This document shows, in pieces, positions 1 through 9,436 of a stretch of 64,000 nucleotides of DNA. The DNA comes from Cryphonectria parasitica EP155. Its lineage: Eukaryota > Ascomycota > Sordariomycetes > Diaporthales > Cryphonectriaceae. The notes beneath the pieces were generated by a model. That model searched no databases. It saw only the letters and a program-made list of their open reading frames with translations, and had not been told where the DNA came from. The position numbers and the translations under genes were made by a program. Every line of letters begins with the position of its first letter. The first letter of the stretch is position 1. The stretch covers positions 434,001 to 498,000 of the forward strand of contig NW_024468909.1 of assembly GCF_011745365.1 (NCBI RefSeq). The letters run 5' to 3'.

Positions 1-197
1 ACCAAATGATCCTCTCTTTAACCTAGGTGGAAGCTATGCTATCAACTTGCGTACAGCCTGAGCTCCCATCTCCTTCGCTGTAGAGTACGAATACGACAAG
101 ACATTGTTGTGCATGAAATGTGCCGCGTGACCACATTCTGATTTCAAAATCTTATCCACTCATACGCTCGCTCGTAGCACATGCCTTCTGCGTTTAT

Positions 198-2255
198 CTA
201 AACGCTTTCTTGACTTATAGGCATCTCGCGTAACAAAACGTTCTTGTCAGACTCGACTCGCCAGTAGCTTGTCGATTGGTGGATGTTTGTCATCATTCTG
301 ATTCCTTGGGCCTCTGGAATATCAGCACTCCTGCTATAAGTCGTAGAGTAGCTCGTGCCTTCTGAGTAGGGCTTGCTGCTACTCATACGCTCCGGAGCAT
401 TTGCATATCCCGAATCAAATCTCTTTGCTGTCTCGCTCTTAGTGCGGACGTAGTCGGTGAAGGGCCGGAAGAGCATAGGCATGCTAGGCATGCAGGAGCA
501 AATTACCCCAAGCTGGATCTCGATACAGCAGAGCCTAAGCATAGGCATGTTATCATCTGTAATCAGGTTAGTTGTAACTCTCCTTGAAGATTCTTATAAC
601 TTACATGTAGGGTTGGTAGTGCGTGTAAACATTCCAACATAAGCGAGTTTTGCACTGCCAACACCAATAGCTCTGCAGATGTTAGCTTGCTTGCTTATAA
701 TTTGGCTCTGCCGATATAGTAATTCGATTCCCGGAATGCGATAGCAGGTCTGAAGAACAGCAGGCGTGTACTTACGCAAGACCAGTCGTAAACATTATGG
801 CTATAAGCAGCTTTTTCTTTACAGGCAGCTGAAGTTTGGCTATGATAGGTAGGGGAATCGCGATTATCCAAAAGTCGAAAGCTATAAGCAGAGTAAAAGC
901 TGCCCATACAAAATCGAACATATCGATGCAATGTCCGGCTTGCATATCATATATGCGGTTCCAGTAATACCTGACAGGGATGCACTGAAATGTGAATACC
1001 ATACTATGAGATTTGGTTAATGAATACGAAGACTCATGATATCATCTAATGATTAATCATTCGATAGGCTGGTGGAACATGTACATAGATTGGATTGCGT
1101 GCACCGCACCCAGTGTCTTATTGGGGGGATTTGAAAAATCAACTTTTGATGCAACTTTGACCATGAAGAAATACTCACAAGAAGGCAAATGATAATCCAA
1201 TATTGATAATTTGCGTGATGCGAATCTTGAGACGATGCTCCGGAGTGGAAAAGACTCGTGAGTAAAATAGTACAATCGACACCCGTATAGCAAGTCGAGC
1301 GACTAGATAAACAAGCGATACAATATAGTAATACTATTAAAAAAAAGTGAATACGGATTAGTTCTATATTCAAGTAATGATGGAAGAATTACAGTCAATA
1401 TATGGTTAACTAGAAAATGGGTTTCACTTACTTTCAAGAATGCCACAATCTTCCCTGGGGTTACTGCCCAGATATCATGACCAAATCCATTGAACTCCAC
1501 TATAAAATCAAATTTATCAGTACTTGGCAGCCATGAAGTGAAAGAGGATTGTGTCGCATACTAGGACCAGCAACTATCGTATAAGCTGCAACTACAGTTG
1601 CAGCAGCAAGGATATTCATGTAATCATCCCACCCTGCATGAAATAATATTTTAGCATGCAATTTTTAAAAAGTGTGTATGAGGAACATCAATGCACAGTA
1701 GTGCTGAACTTGAATAAAATGTTTGAGAAAGATGCAAACATGATGAGGGAGAGGGGCAGAGGTCCGAGGTTACTGCTCACAGAAGGCCATCTTAAGAGTA
1801 ATGCGAGCTAAGCATCGCAGCCCAACAACAAATATCATGAATCCGAGAAGCACTGTACTGGGAAAGAACCAAGAGTCGTCATAACGAGGCTCAACACCAC
1901 AGATAGTATTGGTGATGTTTTGCGTAGCTGTATCAGGCACCCAAGACAGTTAATTCAGCTTGAAGATAAATAACAGGTCACCTATTATAGTAATCTGGAA
2001 AAGCTAGGGCATACTCAGCAACTCAACCATAGTGCATGACTCCTCACTGCAGAGGGTAGATTGGCTCTTGAGCGCAGCATTGGAACAGGTGCAGGCTGTG
2101 TCTGTAGCAACACAAGTGGAATTGGCGATAGCTGACAAAAGGCACTCAAGCTATTTGAAAGGGTGTGAGTTTCACAAGAGATACCTTTTTTGTACGACAG
2201 TATGGAGGTAGTGGTTTTATCTTACAGCACATGATGGCAGATCTGCAACCGACAT
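198..2255 (-). CDS. CFEM-domain Pth11-like seven-helix receptor (Rhodopsin family), nine exons
   Basis: Predicted plasma-membrane GPCR-like protein of the fungal Pth11 class, which in other fungi senses surface or host cues. Exons read on the minus strand: 2255-2226, 2150-2015, 1927-1781, 1633-1568, 1499-1432, 1333-1179, 1003-776, 654-605, 556-198. They sum to 1239 nt, an unbroken frame of 412 aa. The N-terminus is a CFEM domain (LPSCALECLLSAIANSTC, then TACTC and further Cys) followed by NITNTICGVEPRYDD. Helices follow with family landmarks: a WDD before helix 2, LFYSRVFSTPEHR, QCIPVRYYWNR, and a last helix containing IEIQLGVICSCMPSMPMLF. The cytoplasmic tail is Ser/Thr-rich. The start is uncertain: a hydrophobic leader-like reading lies at 2472-2398 but I found no consistent splice joining it. 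Domain order is seen directly, the ligand is unknown, and codon use is AT-richer than in neighbouring genes. Confidence 0.82.
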
Positions 2256-4063
2256 GTTTGATCTTGACAGTCACTGACCAAGCAGGGGCAATGGAACCGA
2301 CCACTTTGTCCCAACTAATGAAGATGTGGGCACTTGTAATTTTTCAAAGATCAAGACAGGCGGCCCACAGCCCAGGTCCTTGGCCAAGTATTATTTATGT
2401 AGCAATTCCAGTAATGGCTTGCACTAGCAGAACAAACAGGATGGGAGGCACACCATTGGCCAAGCAAAACATCTGAGAAACAAGACATGGAAGGATCTCA
2501 ATATCTGCATTAGCTCAGCAGGCGCATTTCCTTCGCTTGCTTCCTGTATGGGGGCGAGGCGTATTGTTTTCGAGCACTATCTGTTTGTTCTCCACAGCTA
2601 ATCCACTTTCGCAAAATGACACTGGATGGGAAACCGCGTGCAGCCGTCACCCAGTTGAGCTATCACTTCTGTGTCGCTCCTTGAAGAGATAGTGTGCATG
2701 AGCAAGGCACGAATCTCGGCTCAGATGAACTGGTGATTGCATTAGTCCCCTGGAAGTTGCGCCTCTAGCTCCAGCCCCCAGCTCCTACTCCCCTCAAAGG
2801 TGTCTAGAGTGGAAGGATTTGGCCCCCCCCCACCATCTTCTTTGATATTGAAGCTAAGCTGTCATTCCACAAATCAAATAACATCATTAGGTCATTCAAT
2901 TTACAGGAATTATATTCATAGAAACATGCAGTGATTTGACCAAATGTCTTACCTCTGTTTTAAAGGAACCTTAAAGATTGGTCAAGGCAGCCTTTGCGAA
3001 TCCGTTTGGAGCAAGCACTGGGGCTGGAGAGGGAGAAACAAGGAAAAGGACGCCGCCAGGCAGCCACGCAAGGCCAGGACATCTGATGTAAATTTGACCC
3101 GTGTACTTTCCTCATTTTCCTCAGTGGGAAAGGAAAAGTAGCAAGCGAGAAGAAAGTAGGGCATGGGCGCAGGCGTAAAGCCCCGAGGCTAAAGATGGTG
3201 GGCTGGGGGCGAGAAGCAGAAGATTAGCTGACGTCGCTCCGAATAGTAAGTCCTGCCGTGTTCCGGGGCATCGGAGGAGGGCTTCTATTGCGCTTCGCGA
3301 CCGCGCTTCAGGCAGGAGAACAAGTCAACTGCAAAAAAATGAGCCAAGAAGGGCGGATGATTGTGGATGCGAGGACTTGGGAGTTCAGGGGCCATAGTGG
3401 AATTGTTTTTCAGTACGAAAGTCATGAATGTCCATCTTGTTGCGACTCATGCACGTGGTGGGAAGGTGAAGACTGCATTCCTCGGCCTGAATTGGAGCCA
3501 TGCCCTCATTATTCAATGCCTATACGCAGGAATTGTATTATGAATGAATATTTGTTCCCCTTTCAGAAATAATGGGTCTGGGTCACCGTTTTGGGAACTC
3601 CAGACCTCGACACAGGGTCGTTGTTACAAGTAATGATCATTTTCACGCTGGCTTGTAATACATCTTTCTCGAATGTCCTCACAATTAAGCAGTTTCTGCA
3701 CAATAAAAAAAAAAAAAATAAAAAAAAAAAAAAACTTAAAGCAACTCGGACTCGTACCCTACTGCGAGATCAAATCAAGAATCCAGTATTTATAGCCATG
3801 AAGAAATAAATGCCAAGAAACCAACTGAGGATCCACAACGATTTGATTCCAAACAAAACAAACCCCTCATTATCATGTGATGGATGATAGTAGCGGCCTC
3901 ATAACGATCCACTCCTCCTCCTTCGCAAGATATGATCAAGTCTGAGCACCAAGATCATCTATCTTGCTTCTCCTGCTGCTGCTCCTCCTCCTCCTTGTTC
4001 TCCCCACCCCTCAAGAAGAACAAACTCCCTGCCCTCTCTCCTAATCACAACATCAAACCAACC
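2256..4063. other. Intergenic, 1.8 kb
   Basis: No gene is supported here. It holds a leader-like reading on the minus strand (2472-2398), a C-run near 2822-2832, an interrupted A-tract at about 3704-3734 and a pyrimidine-rich stretch (3950-4035) just before the next start codon. The pyrimidine-rich stretch is probably the promoter and 5' leader of the downstream oxidoreductase. Confidence 0.6.
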
Positions 4064-5140
4064 ATGGCATCCTCACCCCACACAACAAAGCAATGGGTTC
4101 TGGCCCACAAACCCACCCACCTCCCCATCCTCACCGGCCCCAACGCAACCTTCCACCTCCAAACCACCACCCTCCCGCCCCTCCAACAAGGCCAGATCCT
4201 CGCCCGCACCCGCTACTTCTCCAACGACACCGGCCTCCGCAACTTCATCCACCCAGGCGCCACCTCGGCCCGCCTCTACGTCAACCCCGTGGCCCTCGGC
4301 GAGCCCATGCAGGGCGGCTGCCTCTGCCAGGTCCTCGAGTCCGCCGCCCCGGCCTTCAAGCCAGGCGACCTCGTCCTCTGCGTCCTGGCCAGCTGGGCCG
4401 AGCTCCTCGTCCTCGACGCGGCCTCGCCCATGCTCCAGGGGCCCCTCCCACCTCTGCCCGCCCACCTCCCGCCCACCCATTTCCTAGGCGCCTTCGGCTC
4501 GTCCGGTCTGGCAGCCTACACGGGCCTCTACTTTGCAGGCGAGGCCAAACCGGGCCAGACCATTGTCATCTCCGCGGCAGCGGGCGCGACGGGGTCCATG
4601 GCCGTGCAGATTGCCCTGCGCATGGTCGGTGCAGGCAGGGTGGTCGGCATTGCGGGTTCCGACGAGAAGTGCGCGTGGGTGCGAGACTACCTGGGCGCGC
4701 ACGCCTGCGTCAACTACAAGAGCGCGACGTTTCTCGAGGACCTGGCGGCGGCGACGCCTGGTGCCGAGGTGGATTTGTACTTGGACGCCGTGGGAGGTGA
4801 GGTGCTGGATGCGGTGCTGGGGCGGATGAAGAGAGGGGGCACGGTGGCGGTGACGGGGGCCATCTGCACGTATAACAGCGCCGATGAGCCGATGGGGTTG
4901 CGGAACTGGTTTCAGATCGTGGCCATGAGCCTGACTGTGAGAGGGTACACGTTTCTGAACTGGATGGACAAGGTCGGGGCCATCACGGAAGAGCTCATCC
5001 AGGCGGCGGCGGAGGGCAAGATCAGGCTGGATGAGGGCGAGACGCTGGTAGAGGCGCCCATCGAGAGGCAGCCTGAGATATGGACGTCCTTGTTCAGTGG
5101 TGCCAACAAGGGCAAGCTCGTCACGAAGCTGATGGAGTAA
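4064..5140 (+). CDS. NAD(P)H-dependent MDR oxidoreductase (prostaglandin reductase / quinone oxidoreductase-like)
   Basis: Single-exon enzyme of 358 aa in the zinc-independent medium-chain dehydrogenase/reductase superfamily, closest in style to PTGR/curA-type alkenal or quinone reductases that reduce conjugated carbonyl C=C bonds with NADPH. An N-terminal GroES-like half contains GEPMQGG near residue 80. It is followed by the Rossmann nucleotide-binding motif AAAGATGSMAVQIA (about 171-184) and the loop VGIAGSDEKCAWV. The alcohol-dehydrogenase zinc ligands are absent. The start at 4064 is chosen for its strong context (ACCATGG) and the alignable N-terminus. An in-frame ATG at 3932 would add 44 low-complexity Ser/Cys-rich residues that look like leader. 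No signal peptide, so likely cytosolic. It ends 121 bp from the convergent Fe-ADH gene. The substrate is not predictable. Confidence 0.9.
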   Translation: MASSPHTTKQWVLAHKPTHLPILTGPNATFHLQTTTLPPLQQGQILARTRYFSNDTGLRNFIHPGATSARLYVNPVALGEPMQGGCLCQVLESAAPAFKPGDLVLCVLASWAELLVLDAASPMLQGPLPPLPAHLPPTHFLGAFGSSGLAAYTGLYFAGEAKPGQTIVISAAAGATGSMAVQIALRMVGAGRVVGIAGSDEKCAWVRDYLGAHACVNYKSATFLEDLAAATPGAEVDLYLDAVGGEVLDAVLGRMKRGGTVAVTGAICTYNSADEPMGLRNWFQIVAMSLTVRGYTFLNWMDKVGAITEELIQAAAEGKIRLDEGETLVEAPIERQPEIWTSLFSGANKGKLVTKLME

Positions 5141-5261
5141 TGTTGGGAATTGGTTGCGTAATCAGGCTATCCAGAGCCTACTACATCACTTCACTTGTCC
5201 CTGAGAGAGCGTCCACAAAACCAAGTCGACACATCCATAACAACAAACAAAAAAAAACCCC

Positions 5262-6515
5262 CTAGTCATCCCAAGCCATGTCCAAGATCTCAAGTACTTC
5301 CGCCTTCCCAATCTTCACGGGGCCATTGGTCGTGCATGGGTCACGAAGGCTGCTCTCGGCCAGCGAGTCGAACTGTTCTCTTTTGATGCCTGCGCCCCGC
5401 AATGTCCTGGGCATGCCGAGTTCGCGCAGGTACGCATCCAGAAGGTCGCCCGCGTCTGCCTTGTCCTCCTCCAGCCCCCGCTTCTGGAACAATGCCCGCA
5501 GCACGGGGTCCGACCAAAAGATCCCCCGCAAGCGGTCCTGGCGCTGCCGAGCGAGGTCGTCACCGTGTTTCCAGTTGAATTTGAGCACATTGGGCAGCAG
5601 GATGCAGCTGGTCTCACCGTGGCCGACGCCCAGAGGGCCAAGCTGGTGGCCGATGCCGTGGCTGGCCGCGACACCGATGGTGATGGCCCGAGGCAGGATG
5701 ACGGTGGCGAGCTGGCACTGGAGACGAGCGTCCAGATCGCGGTAGTTCTTCGTCTTGGTGATGAGCAGGTTGGGAAGCAGTCTCCGTAGAGCTTTGTCTA
5801 GTTCGTCACGGATGGCGTCCTCATCGTCGACCTTGTTCGTGCTTGACAGCCCCTCGACGCAGTGGTCGATCGTGCGGACGCCTGTGGAGAACCAAAACTT
5901 CTCTGGGAGCCCGAGCGTCAGGGCAGGGTCGTAGATGACAATGTCAGCAAGCATGGACTTGTGCTGGAAGAGGCTCTTGTGTCCCTCGTCGTCCGTTGCT
6001 CCGCCGTACTGAGACCACTCCCCGGCAGACAGCGACGTCGGGATGAAGATGCACGAGTTGGTCGCTGACGCTATGTCTTCACGGTCCTCCCTTTTCTCGA
6101 ACCTGGGCTTTGCCTTCTCCCAGAAGCTCAGCCGCGCCTCGGTCGTCAGCACGTCGTTCGCCGCAAAAAGACGAGCCAGTTTGACCCCATCCGTGATGGA
6201 ACCGCCGCCTAGGGTGATGACAACGTGTGGTTTCACCCGCTGCAGGTCCGCCGCGAGCTCATACACCTCGTTCCACGGCGTATGAGGCTTGATGCCGTAG
6301 CGGACGCCCACGAGCTTTGACCCGAGGGCGTCCCGCAGCCCGGCCCAGTCCTTGGTCTTGCTGATTGTCGCCGAGACAACCACGTATACTCGAGACACAT
6401 CGAATGTGTTCGTGACATGCCAGCTCGCGGCTTCTTGGAAAGGCAAGCCATACGAAATGTACGGCTTGGGCGAGGTTGGGCCTGCTTGCTGATATGTCTC
6501 TCCGGGAGCAGGCAT
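5262..6515 (-). CDS. Iron-containing alcohol dehydrogenase (maleylacetate reductase-like)
   Basis: Intronless 417-aa member of the group III Fe-ADH family, comparable in length to maleylacetate reductases and fungal Fe-ADHs. The dinucleotide-binding GGGSITDGVK motif lies around residues 101-110. Metal-site signatures follow: IDHCVEG and the His-rich block SHGIGHQLGPLGVGHG, which supplies the histidines that normally coordinate the divalent metal with an upstream Asp. No signal peptide, so cytosolic. Maleylacetate reductases convert maleylacetate to 3-oxoadipate at the end of hydroxyquinol breakdown, but other family members oxidise lactaldehyde, glycerol or 1,3-propanediol. Sequence alone does not decide, and no hydroxyquinol dioxygenase gene is nearby. 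Transcribed towards the MDR oxidoreductase; the 121-bp gap implies overlapping 3' ends. Confidence 0.9.
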   Translation of the reverse strand: MPAPGETYQQAGPTSPKPYISYGLPFQEAASWHVTNTFDVSRVYVVVSATISKTKDWAGLRDALGSKLVGVRYGIKPHTPWNEVYELAADLQRVKPHVVITLGGGSITDGVKLARLFAANDVLTTEARLSFWEKAKPRFEKREDREDIASATNSCIFIPTSLSAGEWSQYGGATDDEGHKSLFQHKSMLADIVIYDPALTLGLPEKFWFSTGVRTIDHCVEGLSSTNKVDDEDAIRDELDKALRRLLPNLLITKTKNYRDLDARLQCQLATVILPRAITIGVAASHGIGHQLGPLGVGHGETSCILLPNVLKFNWKHGDDLARQRQDRLRGIFWSDPVLRALFQKRGLEEDKADAGDLLDAYLRELGMPRTLRGAGIKREQFDSLAESSLRDPCTTNGPVKIGKAEVLEILDMAWDD

Positions 6516-7034
6516 GTTTGGGGCTCACTGAACGGATTGCTTCGTAGAACTGGTAAAGAATGATTGTGTATATGTGGTGGCTGTTCGTGTCCTTGGGGAG
6601 AAAGGCTGTGCGTGATAGTATTCAAGAAAATATGATGCGATGCAGCGCCTTCTTGTTGTATAATCGCGGACAAGGTGATGTCAGCAGCTTCGGATCCCAC
6701 TCGTCCCCTCTCCCCCCCCTCTCTCCACGTGGAACTGGGAGCACATCGACGCACAAAGATTAGTAATATAATCGGGCCTAAAGGTGCCGTGTTTGGACAT
6801 CATGACGGCGATCTTGGGGTATTCAATGTTCCATGAACAAGACCCTCATGCTAAAAGGGTATTGTCATTGTTTCTAGGTCGGTGAGCTTGCTCCAGGGTG
6901 CGCTCTCTAGGGCGCGCTGATAGGGGCGGCGGATACAGTCCCTAGAATCTCTTATCTCCCTATTCGGGATCGTACACGATGGACGGAGCACATCCATCCT
7001 CCAGAACATAGCGCCCCGGGTCGGTGTTGCCCAT
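6516..7034. other. Intergenic, promoter side of the Fe-ADH gene
   Basis: About 520 bp between the Fe-ADH start codon and the stop of the DUF7704 gene, both on the minus strand. It is expected to hold the Fe-ADH promoter and the DUF7704 3' UTR. No coding potential or distinct motif stood out. Confidence 0.5.
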
Positions 7035-7568
7035 CTAGCTCTTCTTCTTGATGGCCTTGGGCAGCTTGTTGCCTGACCCGCCCATGCCCACACCTGCGAG
7101 GAATGCGATCCTCATGCTGGCGCCGAGGTAGACGAACGGGATGTTGCCCCAGTCGATGGCGTTCCACCTAGCAAAGTTCCAGGGCAGGTACACGTCCAGG
7201 CCCAGCGCCTTGACGGTGTACAAGTGACCAAAATCAGCCAACAGCAGTACGAACAGGACTGTCCTCCAGACTCGCAGATCTGCGCTAGACCGCAGGACCA
7301 GAGCCTCGTTGAGTGCGAAGAGGAGGTAGAGGTTGGCTAGCTGGGAGAGGACGATGGAGGTGCCGGTAGAGACGCCGCCCAGGACGGGAGCAGAGGACGC
7401 GTGAGTGAGCGTCAGATAGTCCCGCTGTCGGAAGTGGGCGTAGTATGCGCCGACGAGGGCCGAGAAGGGCTCGATGAAGAGGAAGAAGATGGTGTAGGGC
7501 CAAGGCAGGTGAAAGCCTACCTGCGGCTGGTAAAGCTGTTGCTGCTTCGACTTTGACTGTGACGCCAT
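7035..7568 (-). CDS. DUF7704-domain four-helix membrane protein
   Basis: Intronless 177-aa protein of a fungus-restricted family of unknown function (DUF7704). Four hydrophobic helices are visible, with family hallmarks FFLFIEPFSALVGAYYAHFR near the N-terminus, then LSQLANLYLLFALNEALVLR, RVWRTVLFVLLLADFGHLYT and WNAIDWGNIPFVY. The C-terminus is short and basic (KAIKKKS), compatible with a cytosolic tail or ER retention. The start has a good context and a Gln/Ser-rich N-terminal tail. It lies upstream of the Fe-ADH on the same strand, with no sign of co-regulation. Membership is recognised from conserved sequence; the role is unknown. Confidence 0.87.
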   Translation of the reverse strand: MASQSKSKQQQLYQPQVGFHLPWPYTIFFLFIEPFSALVGAYYAHFRQRDYLTLTHASSAPVLGGVSTGTSIVLSQLANLYLLFALNEALVLRSSADLRVWRTVLFVLLLADFGHLYTVKALGLDVYLPWNFARWNAIDWGNIPFVYLGASMRIAFLAGVGMGGSGNKLPKAIKKKS

Positions 7569-8009
7569 GGCTCTGATGAACTGGAAATCTTTCTCTCCCT
7601 TTCAAAGGATCTCACTGGGACGTTGAGATAGCTGGATTGGCTAGTTTCCTGGATTGGCTGTATTTGGCTGTCGCTCGTTGATGCTTCAGCTTCCTGCTCA
7701 TGCCTTTGTGTCGGATGCTCAAGTCGCGATCTTCATGCTGCGTGCGTCTCAACTCTGATGCAATTTTGAACAAGGATTGGCGCGGGTCCACGGCCTGTCC
7801 CGGCATCCGAGGTCCACGCAACCACGCTGACTGGTTGTTAGGAGACATCAGTCTCACCAAGATAAAATGCTGCCTCAAGTCCCCTCTTTACAGCCCGGGC
7901 TTGACGTGTTTACATTCACTTCATATGAAGCACCGTCATCAATATTGCGCGTCGTTTCATGTCCCTAGTTCTCAGGCCGAAATACGTCCTCAAACGGCCA
8001 CTCTTATCA
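7569..8009. other. Intergenic between the DUF7704 gene and the transporter
   Basis: 440 bp containing the DUF7704 promoter and the transporter 3' end. No gene or repeat seen. Confidence 0.5.
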
Positions 8010-9436
8010 TCAGGGTCCCTCCACGGCATTTCCGGCTTTCCCTTGAGCCCTGGTCTTGTGCCACGCCAAAAACACGGCCGATCCGCAGATTAAACCACAG
8101 CCCACGAATGACACGGCGTGCGGTATGGTATGGAAGACGACGCCATCCAGGGCAAGCGCAAATACGATTTGGGTGTAAACCATGTTGACTGCCACAAGAG
8201 ACTTCTCGGCCTGCAGTGACAATGTGATGAGAAGTTGCTAAATGTTCATATTTGTCAACCAAAATATCTTCAAATCAACCAAGGCGAATATGATACCCTG
8301 TCACTAAGTCGTAGAGACACTTACCATCAAGAAACCGCTGACGCCGCTGAAGAGTAAAAGCAGCCATTCCCAAAGATCGCCGGGAGTCTGGAAACCCAGG
8401 CTAGGCAGCACAGTCAGCGCAACGCAGCTGACAACAGTGCACAGGGCGGCAAAGTAGTTGACGACTGTCAGGGGATTCTCCATCTTGCCGATGGCAGACA
8501 TGCAAAGAAACGCCGCGGCCGAGCCACAGACACCCAACAGCCCTGCGCAAATGGCCCAGATGCGAGATGCCATGCTCGCCGTGTCGGACTCGCCTTCAGT
8601 CGTGTCCATGTCGTTGGCAGCAAAGAGGGCATCCGGACTCGCGACGAGTAGGACCCCGGAAAGGGAGATGCTCGAAAGCAAGATCTCGGGCCCCGAGAAC
8701 GAGGACCCAAGTAGCATGTGGCCGCCAAAACTAGCAACAAGGGGCATCATAAATGTGATGACGGTTGCTTCGCTGAGGTTGAGGTATAGCAAGGAGTCTA
8801 CAGAGATGGATATTTTTAGTTCAAGGTGTGCCAACTGGGGCAAAGCTCAGGGCGCGCACAGTAAAGTCCAAAGACGCCCAGAAATCCACCAAACGCCCTG
8901 ACGAGCAACAGGCTACGGTTCTCCCGCCTCCCCAGGATGTTGCTTGGCTTGTTCTGCGTCCACAACCACAAAGTGAGGCCGAGTGTAGTGATGCTCATCC
9001 GTACGAATAAAATCTGTCATAGGATGCATGTCAGTCTCACAGTAGCCTCGAGCCCCACCACCGATCACTGTTGCGTGCCAATCGTGGTCCATTAGTCGAG
9101 AAAGCTAACCTGCAGTGGATGAAGGTGGGTAGAAGCGCTCTCCAAAAGTCGAATCGAAACGTTCATGGAGGCACTGAAGACCTGTGCGCCCAGCATGAAG
9201 ATGATTGCATAGGTAGCCGACCTCTTTATGGAGGGGGCCTTCTGTTCGTTCTTCTTACCATCCACGAGTCCGAATTGGGTTTCGAGGCTGGCCGATGGTG
9301 CATCAGGCCCGGAATGAAGCTCTTCATGGGCGTGATGATTGCTGCTAAGCTCGGTCAGCTCCAGCACATCCTCTCTGGAGTCGTTCCCGAGTCTACGGAG
9401 GAACGGCTGGGCCGCCTCCCTCTCGCGGGGATCCAT
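8010..9436 (-). CDS. DMT-superfamily EamA-type transporter, four exons
   Basis: Drug/metabolite-transporter family membrane protein, SLC35G-like. Exons 9436-9110, 9013-8860, 8797-8325 and 8237-8010 sum to 1182 nt (393 aa) in frame. A hydrophilic N-terminal region of about 80 residues is followed by roughly ten helices forming the two EamA repeats. The first repeat closes with YLNLSEATVITFMMP and the second with the typical MVYTQIVFAL segment. The C-terminus is a short charged tail. Substrates of fungal members are mostly unknown; nucleotide-sugars, amino acids and drugs are known for relatives. The start is the first ATG before conserved sequence. The frame is open further upstream through a TG repeat (9488-9512), which I take as 5' leader. 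Confidence 0.88.

Noticed and set aside
3740..3775. tRNA-like fragment (reverse strand reads GGTACGAGTCC)
   Set aside because: No acceptor stem, A box or cloverleaf could be formed around it.
3932..4063. Upstream in-frame ATG extending the MDR oxidoreductase by 44 residues
   Set aside because: The extension is low-complexity Ser/Cys/Pro-rich, has no family similarity and is followed by an ATG in ACCATGG context at the conserved start.
4073..4829. Long open frames on both strands overlapping the MDR oxidoreductase
   Set aside because: Pro/Arg/Gly-rich translations typical of GC-rich codon shadows; the conserved protein is in the other frame.
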